DNA of 64,000 bases, taken from Uloborus plumipes (lineage: Eukaryota; Arthropoda; Arachnida; Araneae; Uloboridae). The stretch is taken from NCBI GenBank assembly GCA_038373865.1, contig JAXGGA010003373.1, positions 1 to 64,000 of the forward strand, written 5' to 3'. Position numbers and translations under genes: made by a program. Shown piece after piece: positions 24,041-34,253 of the stretch (position 1 is its first letter; each line of letters starts with the position of its first letter). Below the pieces are notes generated by a model that was not told the DNA's origin, made no database searches, and saw only the letters and a program-made list of their open reading frames with translations.

Positions 24041-24290
24041 CTGCCGTGCTAAGCACAAAAGTCGTATCTCCACTTTTTAACAAAATTGAGTTATTGTCAC
24101 TAAGTGGTTCTTTATAACTTATTTTATCTAAATACAAATTTTTATGGTCATTTGAAAACGAGAAATATTTTTTAAAAAAATCCAGAAAATTGCCTCCTGG
24201 ATCAAATACGTGGAGGTGCAAAACTTTAAACAGCAATATCTCAGTTTGAGATCGTCTGAAGATACCCCTTTTGTGCTTAGCATGGCAGTG
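24041..24290. mobile_element. Mariner-like MITE with ~34-bp TIRs
   Basis: The left end CTGCCGTGCTAAGCACAAAA and the complement of the right end (CACTGCCATGCTAAGCACAA) are inverted repeats that extend into GTATCT. TA flanks both sides (24039-24040 and 24291-24292). At about 250 bp with no transposase, it is a miniature non-autonomous element. Confidence 0.75.
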
Positions 24291-24292
24291 TA

Positions 24293-27133
24293 ATGCAGTT
24301 CAATATATCAATGCATTTCTTTCTTACTAAATATCAAAAAACAATACTGACGTTTTGAAGGTTAAGCAATTGAGAGAGGGCGTTACAGTTGATACAACAT
24401 AAGTTGATACAATGGCTTTAATTTGCTAGTGCTAAAAGCGGGTGTCTTGAGAATAGGCAACTGAGTAACTTCATTTACCGTAAATAGGAAAAATTACGTC
24501 ACTAATCTTTCTGGTTTTATGAATCCTTCATAAGTAAATTAATTTCTGATTGTTAATTCCGACACACTGTCGTATGACATTGTTAACATATGTATGGCAT
24601 CTAAATCTTTTGTTTTATTGGCCAGGGCATTTTCACTAAAATTTTGATAGTTCTCAATGTTTTCAAGGACACTTAAGAGCATTTCCTTTCTATGATATGT
24701 TTTCATGGCTCGGATAATTTATTGATCACTAGGAGGGGTAAATACTTTTTATTCACCGTCATTTTGAAAATATTTAAAAGCAAAAAATAAAAAGAGATAT
24801 TTTTTTTCTTGTACTTTGTAACTAATTTAATGCAAAAAGTTTTCTTTAATTCATAACAATAAGCGAAGTTGAAATTACAAAACACTTCACTTTTTTTATA
24901 CCTAATACACAACCCGATGGGACTGAATGCATTAACCTTAATTACATAAAGCGGCATCCAATAAAACTACAATTTATTTTCCAACCACTACCAATAAAAA
25001 TAACGGAAATATTAACAATTAAGATGCAGTATTACTAATATTTATTCCTTACAATAAAAAGCATTGCTGTTATTATTATAATTGCTAACGTTGTTTCTGC
25101 ACCGTTGGTTCTATTTTCGTTAGTATTATTACTGTCATAATAGTTTTATATATTTGTTTAATTGTGTTTGTAGTTTTTTTATTAGAGAGACTAATTATTA
25201 ATTTCAATTTTTAGGTTTTTTTTAAAATTGGGCTTCTCTAATTTACTACTAAACGGAATTAAAATCAATATCCATTGAGACAAGTTTACTCATAACCAAA
25301 TATTATTATTAAAATATATATATATATATATATTGTTTCAAATGTAAAAGTAGAACATTTATGCATTTGCATGTATTCTTACTAACAAATGACAAAGCTC
25401 AATATGTCAATGCGTTTTCCTAAAATACAACATCTACATTTTTAAACACTTGGTACCAGAGTAATTTTCGTCGCGAAATCACGTAATGGTATCAATTTCA
25501 GCCATACAAAACATGTAATTGCATTTGAGATTGAGTCATTAAAAACTTGTAGAGAACGCCTTTTTTGTTCAGACAAAAACGATTAAAAGTCTCTCACTTT
25601 TTATGCACAAAAGCCAACATCTTTCAGTCAGTTCCCTAACTGAACCCGGAAAGTTTTTATTTATTTATTTATTTATTTTTTTTTTTTTTGAAGATCTGAA
25701 AGCTTCGCATACTTATTTTTGTGATTTATCTGCAAAAAAGCAAGCATTTTTAAAATAAGTTTGCTTAATAATGCTGAAATAGCTTTTCAAGAAAATTGCA
25801 TTTAAGCCTTACTAATTTTAAACTTGGAACAAAATTAAAATTGCGATTAATACAATTATAGCTATTCATTCATATTCATTCATAGCATATTTAAACGGTT
25901 ATGGAAAATCCAATAATTGCTTAGAGATTTAAGAAAAAAACAAACGTCCGGAAAACAATTTATGCAATTATGAAATATTGAATAAAGTTTTAGAAAACAT
26001 TGTTTTTTCTATTTATAATTTTATTCAAATGCATCAAGTTAATTTTTTGAGAGGGAATTCTTAATAAAAGTTCATTATTAACGAGAAAAGCTATTAAAGA
26101 TCTATCTCATTAAGTGCAAAACTTCAATGCTTCATAAATGAAATTAGTACAAACGATGATGTATCAAAAAATAATCAAACACTGAAATAAAAACTGTTTG
26201 CAATTATTGTGTAGAGAAATTTGAACATTAGAAAGGCAATGATTAAAACCTTTTTTACACAAATCCTTAGGGGAACTGGAAGCATTTAAAGTTATTAATG
26301 TAAGTCTTTCGTGAAAGTATCATACGTTATCACAAGTATATACTTTTTTTTTAAACTGGAAATCAAGCCAACCTAGTGAAAAATAACAAGTTAAATCAGA
26401 TAAGTTAAACAAAATAGAGAGAAACATTAGGGTGTATTAAAATAAAATTTTGTTTTTTAACGTTTGCACTAGAATACTTTTTAATGATGTGATATAACTT
26501 TAGCTTATTTTAAGTTGGCTAAATGCCAGTGCCGAGCATTTTTTTTCTTCTTTATTTTCACCGGAATTTCATTTCAATTCTCTTTTTCGCTTCTTTAATT
26601 AATAACTTCTTAACTTTTCTAAGCCCACGTTTAATCATCATGCTTTGTAATTAAACGTTACTTTAGTGTGTTTTTCAAACACATTAAATTTCAAGTATGT
26701 GCTTTTAGGGCATAAGTCAGCATTGAATATTTAATTTTCTAATGTATATAGTTTTTATCTTTAAATTTTCTCTTTTTATGTTTGGTGAATTTCGTAAAGC
26801 TGTTTTAGAGCAATTTGCACGTAATTTTCCTTCCCTTTTTTAATATGTTTTATTTTGTTTACTTTTTTATTTTGAAGGTTTTTCAGATTTTGAGGAAATT
26901 AGGATTTTGTTTCGGAACTCAGATTGATTTAACTGCATTATGTATTTGCGTTTAGTTTCCTTGATGATCATCTCACCTTCATTTCATAAGATAAAAATGA
27001 GAAAGCTAAATAGAATTTTCAGTTTCCAAACAGGATTTCATCTCAGTCATACTGTAATTTCAAACTTAAATGATAAGTACAAACGTATCCCATGTTCTTT
27101 CATTTTTACAGACGAAACCTAACTTATCGTTAC
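24293..27133. other. AT-rich sequence with (AT)n and T/A tracts
   Basis: (AT)n near 25314-25333 and an (ATTT)n/T-run near 25658-25690. The frames at 24703-24957 (minus) and 26940-27122 have no recognisable domain. Confidence 0.5.
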
Positions 27134-27547
27134 CCTAGCAGCATCATCTCATCGGCCGATGATCGGTCATTCATCGAAACCCGATGAAATTCTCATCGGC
27201 CGATGATCCAATATGTCTCATCAGCCAAACAGAATCCGAGCAGCAAAATCCGATGAGTTTTGCTCGAAATACGATGAGATTTGGAGCAATTTACGAGCAA
27301 AACAGTCCTGTGCCCATGAATTTCATCGAGAAACTTGATCGGAAGGATATCGTTTTCCAATGGAATATAGCCCGGCTTATTTTCATCGGGAAAGTTGATT
27401 GGAAGGATATCGCTTTCCGATGAAAAGTAGCTCATCGAAAACCGTGCTCGGATACTGATCGGAACGATGTCATCGTGAGTTACGGGATCAGTTTACGAGG
27501 AGTTCGATGATCGGCAGAGCAAAATCCGATGAGTTGATGCTACTTGG
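27134..27547 (-). mobile_element. CATCGG-rich TIR element, copy 2
   Basis: Inverse orientation to 18898-19312. It opens CCTAGCAGCATCATCTCATC and ends ATGCTACTTGG. The interior repeats CATCGGCCGATGATC, TCGATGA and CCGATGA. Overlapping frames on the two strands here (27184-27423 and 27193-27435) are products of this symmetric motif, not genes. Confidence 0.72.
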
Positions 27548-28445
27548 CTACCCATTATTTTACTAGTTTATATTTAAAAAATAATAAAATTTACAGTTTA
27601 AGTAAAATACTTTAATAGTGGTGTAGGGAAAAACAATGAATCAGTAAGAAAATCTGAAGTAATATCTTGCTTATTTCAAAACTTTAAAAATAAACTTAAA
27701 ATATGAGGTTGTCAGTCCTGAAAAATTTAACTGTTAATAATTTCCCACAGTGATGTACAATAGTGGACGAAGTAAATATATTTTTTGTAATTCATGCAGC
27801 TTGCTGTAGCAGTAGATTTCTGTACATTTAGTTAACTACGTCTCAGATATTAATAAATTTTAAATTTATATTGTTGATACATAATTATGCATTAAAATAT
27901 CATGGAGGAAAAAGAATAAAGTATCTATAGTAAAAATTATTTGAAAAGACAAAGCTTAAGCGATTATAGAAATAAATATCAACAATCATATAAATGTTTC
28001 TTTTATGTTATCGTTTTAAAAAACTTAAGCTAAAAAACAGAAACAAATTGTTTAAAAAGGCCAGTAATGGTCAACGTTTAAAGTAGAATGCATTTTACCC
28101 TATCGTAAACTTTTAAATTAGTTTATAAAATAATAAAAGACATATTTTTTACACAAAAAATCCTAGTAAGCTAATTAATCTTTTTTGTTGTCGATAACAA
28201 CACAGCTTTCGAAAAGGTGAATTAATATGGCGTTATCATGTTTCCTTCGAAACTTCATCTAACCATGCAATAATATTTAAAAAAAATATTTAAAAAAATA
28301 AATATTTAAAAAAAAAAAATAAAACAAAAAAGGGCGGTAAAAATAAAAAGCACAAGAGGGTTTACAATTTTTTTTTGGGGGGGAGGGGAATTTGAGTTAT
28401 TGAGCTTGGGGGGGATAGGCACCCCTGGGTGATTTTATAGTAACA
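27548..28445. other. AT-rich sequence ending in A-runs and G-runs
   Basis: ATATTTAAAAAA repeats lie near 28270-28320, followed by G-rich stretches near 28375-28425. No gene signal. Confidence 0.5.
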
Positions 28446-30130
28446 CTAGTGGTACCGCTTGGCATTGCCCGTGGTATAGAATTAAACGTTCATTTGTAAA
28501 ATAATTGAGATAGCAGAAAAAATGCTCTATTTTAGTTATAATTCCACTACAATTCCTTCAAAGTATGATATAAAAATTTGGTGTGGACCCTACACTACTT
28601 CCTTTTACGCATACATTTCTTAGTAGATGCCTTAAGTGCTAAATAGTGCTTGGAGGGAGCAAGATAACAATTCAAACATTTATATCCCCAGTTTGCCACG
28701 AAACAATGCAAAAAAAGGTTTTACAATGATTAATCTCCTAAATATCGTCGATTTTAACATCATTCAGTGGATTTTTTGCAAAATATCGCCAAAAGCGCCA
28801 AATTGACCCCCGCCCCCCCCCAAAAAAAAGATTAAAAAAAATCGCGACAAATACTTGGCGACCAAAGGCTTGGCGATATATCGCCAAGTGGTCGCGCCAA
28901 TTCATCTGCATTGAAATTAACACTGAATTACTCCATAAAAAGGGTAAAGCACCCCCTTGTGACATTCAAATGAAACCCCAAGGAGAGATGGACAAAATAG
29001 AAAATAAGGCCAAAATAGAAAATAAGAATAATTTTGTGGCGCACCGAAACCAACAGAAATCTTACCAAAATTTGAAAGAAGAAGAAAGTTTCCTTTCCTA
29101 GCTTTAAAAACAAAACAATACATTTTCCGAAATGAAACACTTTAAAAAGAACGTTGCAATGTCGCAATTTATACGATATTTGGCTAATCTTTGTGCTTTG
29201 GGTACCCCTTTCTCGCTAAAAGGGCGATAGACGCACCTCACCTACTACTGTTAATGTCCTAGTAGGAATGAATCCTAGTTTAAGGTCCGGTGATAAATTA
29301 TTAAATCTGGCAACCACAGAATTATCATTGAATGATTGGATTGTTTAGCGATTTTAAGCTAAATGATTGCAACCTTAAGCTACAGTCTGAAAAAAATCGC
29401 CAAACCCGGACCCTAAAGTAGGATTTTACCCTGTTTCCAAACGTTGCCAAAATCAATATTGCTGAAATGCAAAATCTATGAAAATGAAAAAAAAAAAAAT
29501 CCGCCAAATCTGTAAATTTAGTCATTAGTATATTGGAAACAGGGTTGCCAGAAAAATACTACGCTCCTTATTTGGACCGAAAAAATACTACCGTAGTATC
29601 AAAAATACTACGTCTGGCAACGCTGGAAAAAGAACGAAACAAAAATAAGTATGAACACGTAACCATGGTAACAACATAAAAAGTTGATTTCCGTTGATAA
29701 AATAATTCCTTTCATCTCTATTTTCAAACAAATGTTATTCTCGAGCAAAACCATTTTAGAATCGTTTGGCTTGCTTTACTGAAGGTAAGCCTTGAATTCC
29801 GGGATTCTAAAAACAACTGTTACAGCTCTCCTGATGATTGTAGAACTTCATTTTGTGCAGAAAATTTCAAGCTTTCGAATGACATAAGACTTGAAAATGT
29901 GTATGAAATATGTCTTCCCTATTTTATCGAATTTCCGCTAAGAATTCGAATAGAAGAAGAACGAAATGGAATTTTCGAAAAATCGCTTCGAGGAGCAAAA
30001 CTACATGCTACAAACTAATTTTGTGCCAAGTGGCATGAAAATCGACCGAACGGTTTTGGCGCTACTCGCGTGACAGACAGACAGAAAGAAAGAGAGACAG
30101 ACAAACCTTCAGCTTTATTATTAGTAGAGA
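28446..30130 (-). mobile_element. Non-autonomous Helitron-like element, copy 2
   Basis: Same ends as 3947-5663: CTAG next to T on the minus strand (28446-28449), and TCTCTACTAATAATAAAGC at the other end (30130). Both flanks align, but the central part differs: copy 1 has about 4760-4945, copy 2 has about 29230-29430 with its own inverted repeats. The terminal hairpin has mutated (ACCGCTTGGCATTGCCC on the plus strand). No Rep or helicase is encoded. Palindromic repeat copy 5 follows directly at the 5' end. Confidence 0.72.
29270..29424. mobile_element. MITE-like insert nested in Helitron copy 2
   Basis: AATCCTAGTTTAAGGTCCGG at 29271-29290 and CGGACCCTAAAGTAGGATT ending near 29424 are imperfect inverted repeats. 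The interval is absent from the other Helitron copy. This supports a separate insertion or captured segment. Confidence 0.55.
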
Positions 30131-30326
30131 AAGTGCAAAGTTGCTAATTTTGCAGAAATGAATTGTAAAATGTCTAATTTTACAGTATTAAACTAAAATT
30201 GCTGCTTTACAGTAATAAACTGTAAAAATTACTAGTGTTACAGTTTACTGTAAGTTTTACAGTTTTAAGCTGGAACTTCTGCTGCCAGTATTTTACTATA
30301 AAAACAACAGTTTATTTTTTGCTGTG
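30131..30326 (-). repeat. Palindromic ACTGTAAAA repeat family, copy 5
   Basis: Minus-strand member directly abutting the Helitron: repeated TAATTTTACAGT and ACTGTAAAAATTACTAG, then AAGCTGGAACTTCTGCTGCC, AGTATTTTACTATAAAAACA, ACAG and GCTGTG. A piece of the family (ATTTTATAGTAACA) also lies just before 28446, so the Helitron may sit inside this copy. Confidence 0.7.
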
Positions 30327-31901
30327 TAGGTTGAAGATGCCGTAGTTTTCAATGTTATTTTACAGAAAAGAGTGCACTAGTTTTATTATAAAAATCTAAT
30401 TTATGAACAAAATATGGTATTTTGTAATTGGTAAAAAAAGATAGTTTGCTTTGAAAAGCAATCTTTTACCATCGAAAATTGATGATTACAAAACTTTTCC
30501 ATTTCGACATCTTGCAAAATATCTTAGTTTCAACCGAGTCACACTCTAGCATCCATAAAAAAATACATACATTTTCAAGTATAAAACTAGATGCTTTAGC
30601 TATGTATGTTTAATAGACTTATGTATTTATGAATTTCTTGAAAACATGAAATTAATTATTACAAGCTATTTTTCAGAAACCATAACGCACAACTGCATAG
30701 GGGAAGAGGGCGATTTTTTGTGTATGTGTTAATACATAGTATTAACTAATCAGCTTATATATTCAAAGTAAATAAAGTTTGTTTTCAACTCACTCCAAAA
30801 TCTAGTATTAAGAATTTTGGTTAAACATAACAGCACAAGGTCTACGAAATCATGACAATAGTTGGCATCTAAAATATCCCCTAAACTATTGACCCCTAGA
30901 ATAGAAGAAATTTAGGAGCCTCTAACAAGTAGCAAAAACGACTCCCACTAAAAGAAAACATAAGCTGCTTTTGTAATATCCACACCTTATTAATTGGGAG
31001 AAGGACAGAAAAAAAAGGAACAAAGAGAAAGTAAAAACGTTAAAGGAATTCTCCTTCAGACTGATGATCAAATTGAAAGAAGGAAAAACGTCGCAGAAAC
31101 AAAGACAATACGTAGAAATTTCTCAAATGAGCGCCTTCTAAATGTGACAACTCAACTGATGATGAGCAAGATGAATATGAAACTTTCATTTTTATAATGA
31201 CTTATTTGCATTATTAGATGGATAGAAGGGGTGGAGCCAGTGCCCTAAATGTCGAGGATGGGTCAGTGATATTTGTTTGAATTGCTTGAAGCATGATGAT
31301 ACTTTCGTTTGCTATTAATAATGCAATGTCTTTTTCGTACAGTCCTATAAACATTATTTTGTGCTCATTTATACATTTAGCATCTATTATGTATTTATTT
31401 TTTTCGTTTTAACATTCAAATCGATTTTCTTCGTGAGCTTTTTGCCTCATTGGGTTAATGATATTTTTAGTTTTACTCATGCAATGTTTTCAAAGGTTGA
31501 CAAAAAAGTAAAAATGAAACAACGATCCACATCAATAGTTTCAAATTCAGAAATTTGTCTCTGAAATGCATAAAGAATACCGGCAAATATCGGTCTTATG
31601 ATTTTTTTTTTTGAACGTCGTTATGTTTCAATTAGGAGATTAGCTAAGCGCGGTTTTCCCCCATTTCACTCAAATTTCTTTTTTTTTTCAACTATTTATT
31701 CTACACATTTTTCTTCAGAAAATTCATTTTCATCACATTTACGTACAAACGAAATATAGCTGATTCATTCAAAAACATTTCATCTGAATTTTAGACCCGC
31801 CTACTTAAGCTCTTCTCCAAAATTCTAACCGATAAAATTGGGACACTTATTGAGCACTAAAAATGTGTATGCAATGAGTTACAGCCAATAAGCCAGAGCA
31901 A
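30327..31901. other. AT-rich sequence with one short hairpin
   Basis: GGTAAAAAAAGATAGTTTGC and GCAATCTTTTACC (30430-30470) form an imperfect hairpin. The frames at 30994-31197 and 31361-31564 have no recognised domain. Confidence 0.45.
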
Positions 31902-32402
31902 AGTAGACCCGAAACAAATACACCCACAGCTCGGTCATGACAAATGACCTGACTGCATTTTTATCGACTTTGACTGCATTTTGTCCTTATTCTGGACACA
32001 TCGGTCAGAAATAGCCAATAACCGAGCTGAATTCAAATATACTCTTATTGTAGCCAAGTTAACCTTCAAACTAGTAGGTAAAATTTACTTTACCAGCTAG
32101 CGTACGCAAACCATGGTACGGATCATTGAGAAAATTGAAGGCAAAAGCTGGGTAACATGTAATGAGTTACCGCCCATAAGCCAGTGCGGCGTTTTCGAGT
32201 TGATCCGTACCATGGTTTGCGAATACTCACTGGTGAGGTAAATTATTTTTATTTACCAGTTTGAAGGTTATCTTGGTTACAATACGAGGATAGTTGAATC
32301 CAGCTCAAATATTGGCTATTCCTGTCGGATGAGTCCAGAATAAGGACGAAAATGCAGTCTGAGGATGTCATAACCGAGTTGTGGGTTTATTTGCTTCACT
32401 AA
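31902..32402. mobile_element. Fold-back element with ~0.2-kb arms
   Basis: The left arm (31902-32126) and right arm (32201-32402) are inverted copies: GCAAACCATGGTACGGATCA pairs with TGATCCGTACCATGGTTTGC, and CACCCACAGCTCGGTCATGAC with GTCATAACCGAGTTGTGGGT. The 74-bp loop holds ATGAGTTACCGCCCATAAGCC, a near copy of the ATGAGTTACAGCCAATAAGCC just left of the arm. No frame is encoded. Confidence 0.75.
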
Positions 32403-32786
32403 GAGCGTTTGTTTTACACTCGTTGCATCATAAACTTCAATTACTGTATCGGTAAAAATATTTGAAATGCATTTTTTTTTATTTGTCATTATTAACAAAC
32501 TTCAGTAAAACTCTAAATTCATGATGGCGTGGAATGCAAATGTATGGATAAAATTGCACTGTCTACTTAACTAAAAAAGCATCCAAATTAAAAATATCTT
32601 TTAAAATATGAATATAGAAAGCCTGCCTTTCAGCTCTGCTTAAGGAGTAAGCCCATTTACTTGAAAATAGGAAGAAACAAAAAAAAAAAGTAAAGTAATG
32701 AAATCATCCAAATTAATAAAAATATATAAAACGACAAGTAAACATAAGTAAAATAATTTTATGATTAAGAGGAATTAAATACTTAC
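32403..32786. other. Intron side of the TMTC exon, downstream on the minus strand
   Basis: Begins at the GTAAGT donor and runs into AT-rich sequence. No further exon was recognised. Confidence 0.55.
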
Positions 32787-32964
32787 CGCTTCAGTATGTA
32801 TGGGATGTGTGGCAAAAAATAACGCAGCAATGACAGTGTCTTCTCGAGACCATCTCAGCACTTCAAAGCAAAGAAAAGTTACCAGTAAAGAAACAGAAAT
32901 GTGCAGACAGACGTTCACGCAGTGGTAACTCCAAGCAGATAAACCAAAAAACACGTGGTTCAAC
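32787..32964 (-). CDS. Internal exon of a TMTC-family O-mannosyltransferase gene
   Basis: This is the one host exon I can support. TMTC proteins are polytopic ER membrane proteins with C-terminal TPR repeats that transfer O-mannose, for example to cadherins. Read on the minus strand, the exon follows a pyrimidine-rich tract ending in AG (32966-32965) and ends at GCG followed by the donor GTAAGT (32786-32781). It starts with one base completing a split codon and then carries 59 codons. The translation holds LNHVFFGL, WSYHCVNVCLH, a hydrophobic membrane stretch, and ends in FATHPIHTEA. That matches the family block in which an RLN..GL..W.YH.VN..LH stretch precedes a HP.HTEAV stretch before the VGRA motif, which should open the next exon. 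The frame continues into the intron as V-S-I then stop, as expected of an internal exon. The family is recognised from memory; I cannot tell TMTC1, 2, 3 or 4 apart. No neighbouring exon was found in the window. Confidence 0.82.
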
Positions 32965-34253
32965 CTAAAAGAAAACACGAAATATTAAATATAGTTGTAA
33001 TATCTATATTGTTGATTATATTTTGAAAGATACTTGCTTATTTCACATTCAGGTTGCGCGGGAAGTTTTGAGTTTTAATACATATGCTTTAAGCTTTCAG
33101 GTTGAACATGGTCTAAACTACTGAGGTAACTACTTCAGTTTTGTTATTGATGTACTGATGATTTTACTGATGGATCGTACTGATGGTTTTTAAACTTAAA
33201 AAAATAAAAGATAAATAAATAAATAAATGGTGGTCTTTGGATTCTGCTACGAGTTGCTCTGTGTTTGCTTGTAGTTTTGCTTGTGCTCCGACTTTGGATT
33301 GTAGCTGGCAACTCATTAATTTAAACTTCGCTCCCAATCTTCTAACGTAATTGGACCAAAACTGTTCATATGTTTGCTTCTATTTATAAAATAACCTTAT
33401 CTTTGGATTTGATTTCATACATTGTGCCGTTTGCGTTATATTCTGCAGCAAAGCTAGAATTCATTTTCACGCTGTCTACGCATATGTAGTGTGGGAAAAT
33501 GCCGACTTAAGAATGCAAGAAAAAATTGAGACAGCGATGTGTCAAAACTGTTCAAAACTGACAAAAAAAAGGCTTTGAGGAGCAGCGTCTGACACTTAAA
33601 GCTACCTATTTACATAGGATTAGATCTGTAAGTAAGATAAATTTGTTAAAATATAACATGCACACACACGGACATTGCCTTTTGTATAAATTAATATAAT
33701 TTAAACAATGTTAAAGTATGTTGAATTCTAATTATTTTTGAATTAATGAATAAGTAATATTTCTAAGAACGTATTTTTTTTTCTTATTTTCGAAACGAAT
33801 CAGGTGAAAATTCTTTCCCCTAGATTCGTTTCTAAGTAATTAATAATTATAAATGTCCAGGTAATAGATAACAATATCACCATCATACCTTATTTACACT
33901 TGTTTTGAGTTTAAACGATTGGAGTTAAAAGATTTAATCCTTTTGTTGTAGTTTTCAATCCAGTAATTATTTTAAATAAGAATTTTCAGAAGTTTGCACT
34001 TTAATAGATATATCAGATCGAAATTCATTAAAGTGTTTATTTATACAGAAATTCGGTCTCTACACTTTTTTTTTTTTTAAATACAAAGTAAAATTTATAC
34101 AATTAATGAGAAATGAAAACCATTTCAACTTATTGATAAGAGTAAAGTTAACACATGGAAGGAAATAGAACGATTCTTCGGATGATGTTTCTTTTTTCTT
34201 AAGATATTTAAATAAAGCTACTTACAAAATTTATTTGAAATAATATTCAAAAA
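32965..34253. other. Intron side of the TMTC exon, upstream on the minus strand
   Basis: Pyrimidine-rich before the AG acceptor. An (AAAT)n tract is near 33208-33228. No other exon was recognised. Confidence 0.5.

Noticed and set aside
27184..27435. Overlapping frames of about 80 codons on both strands
   Set aside because: Explained by the self-complementary CATCGG words of the TIR element; no domain is present.
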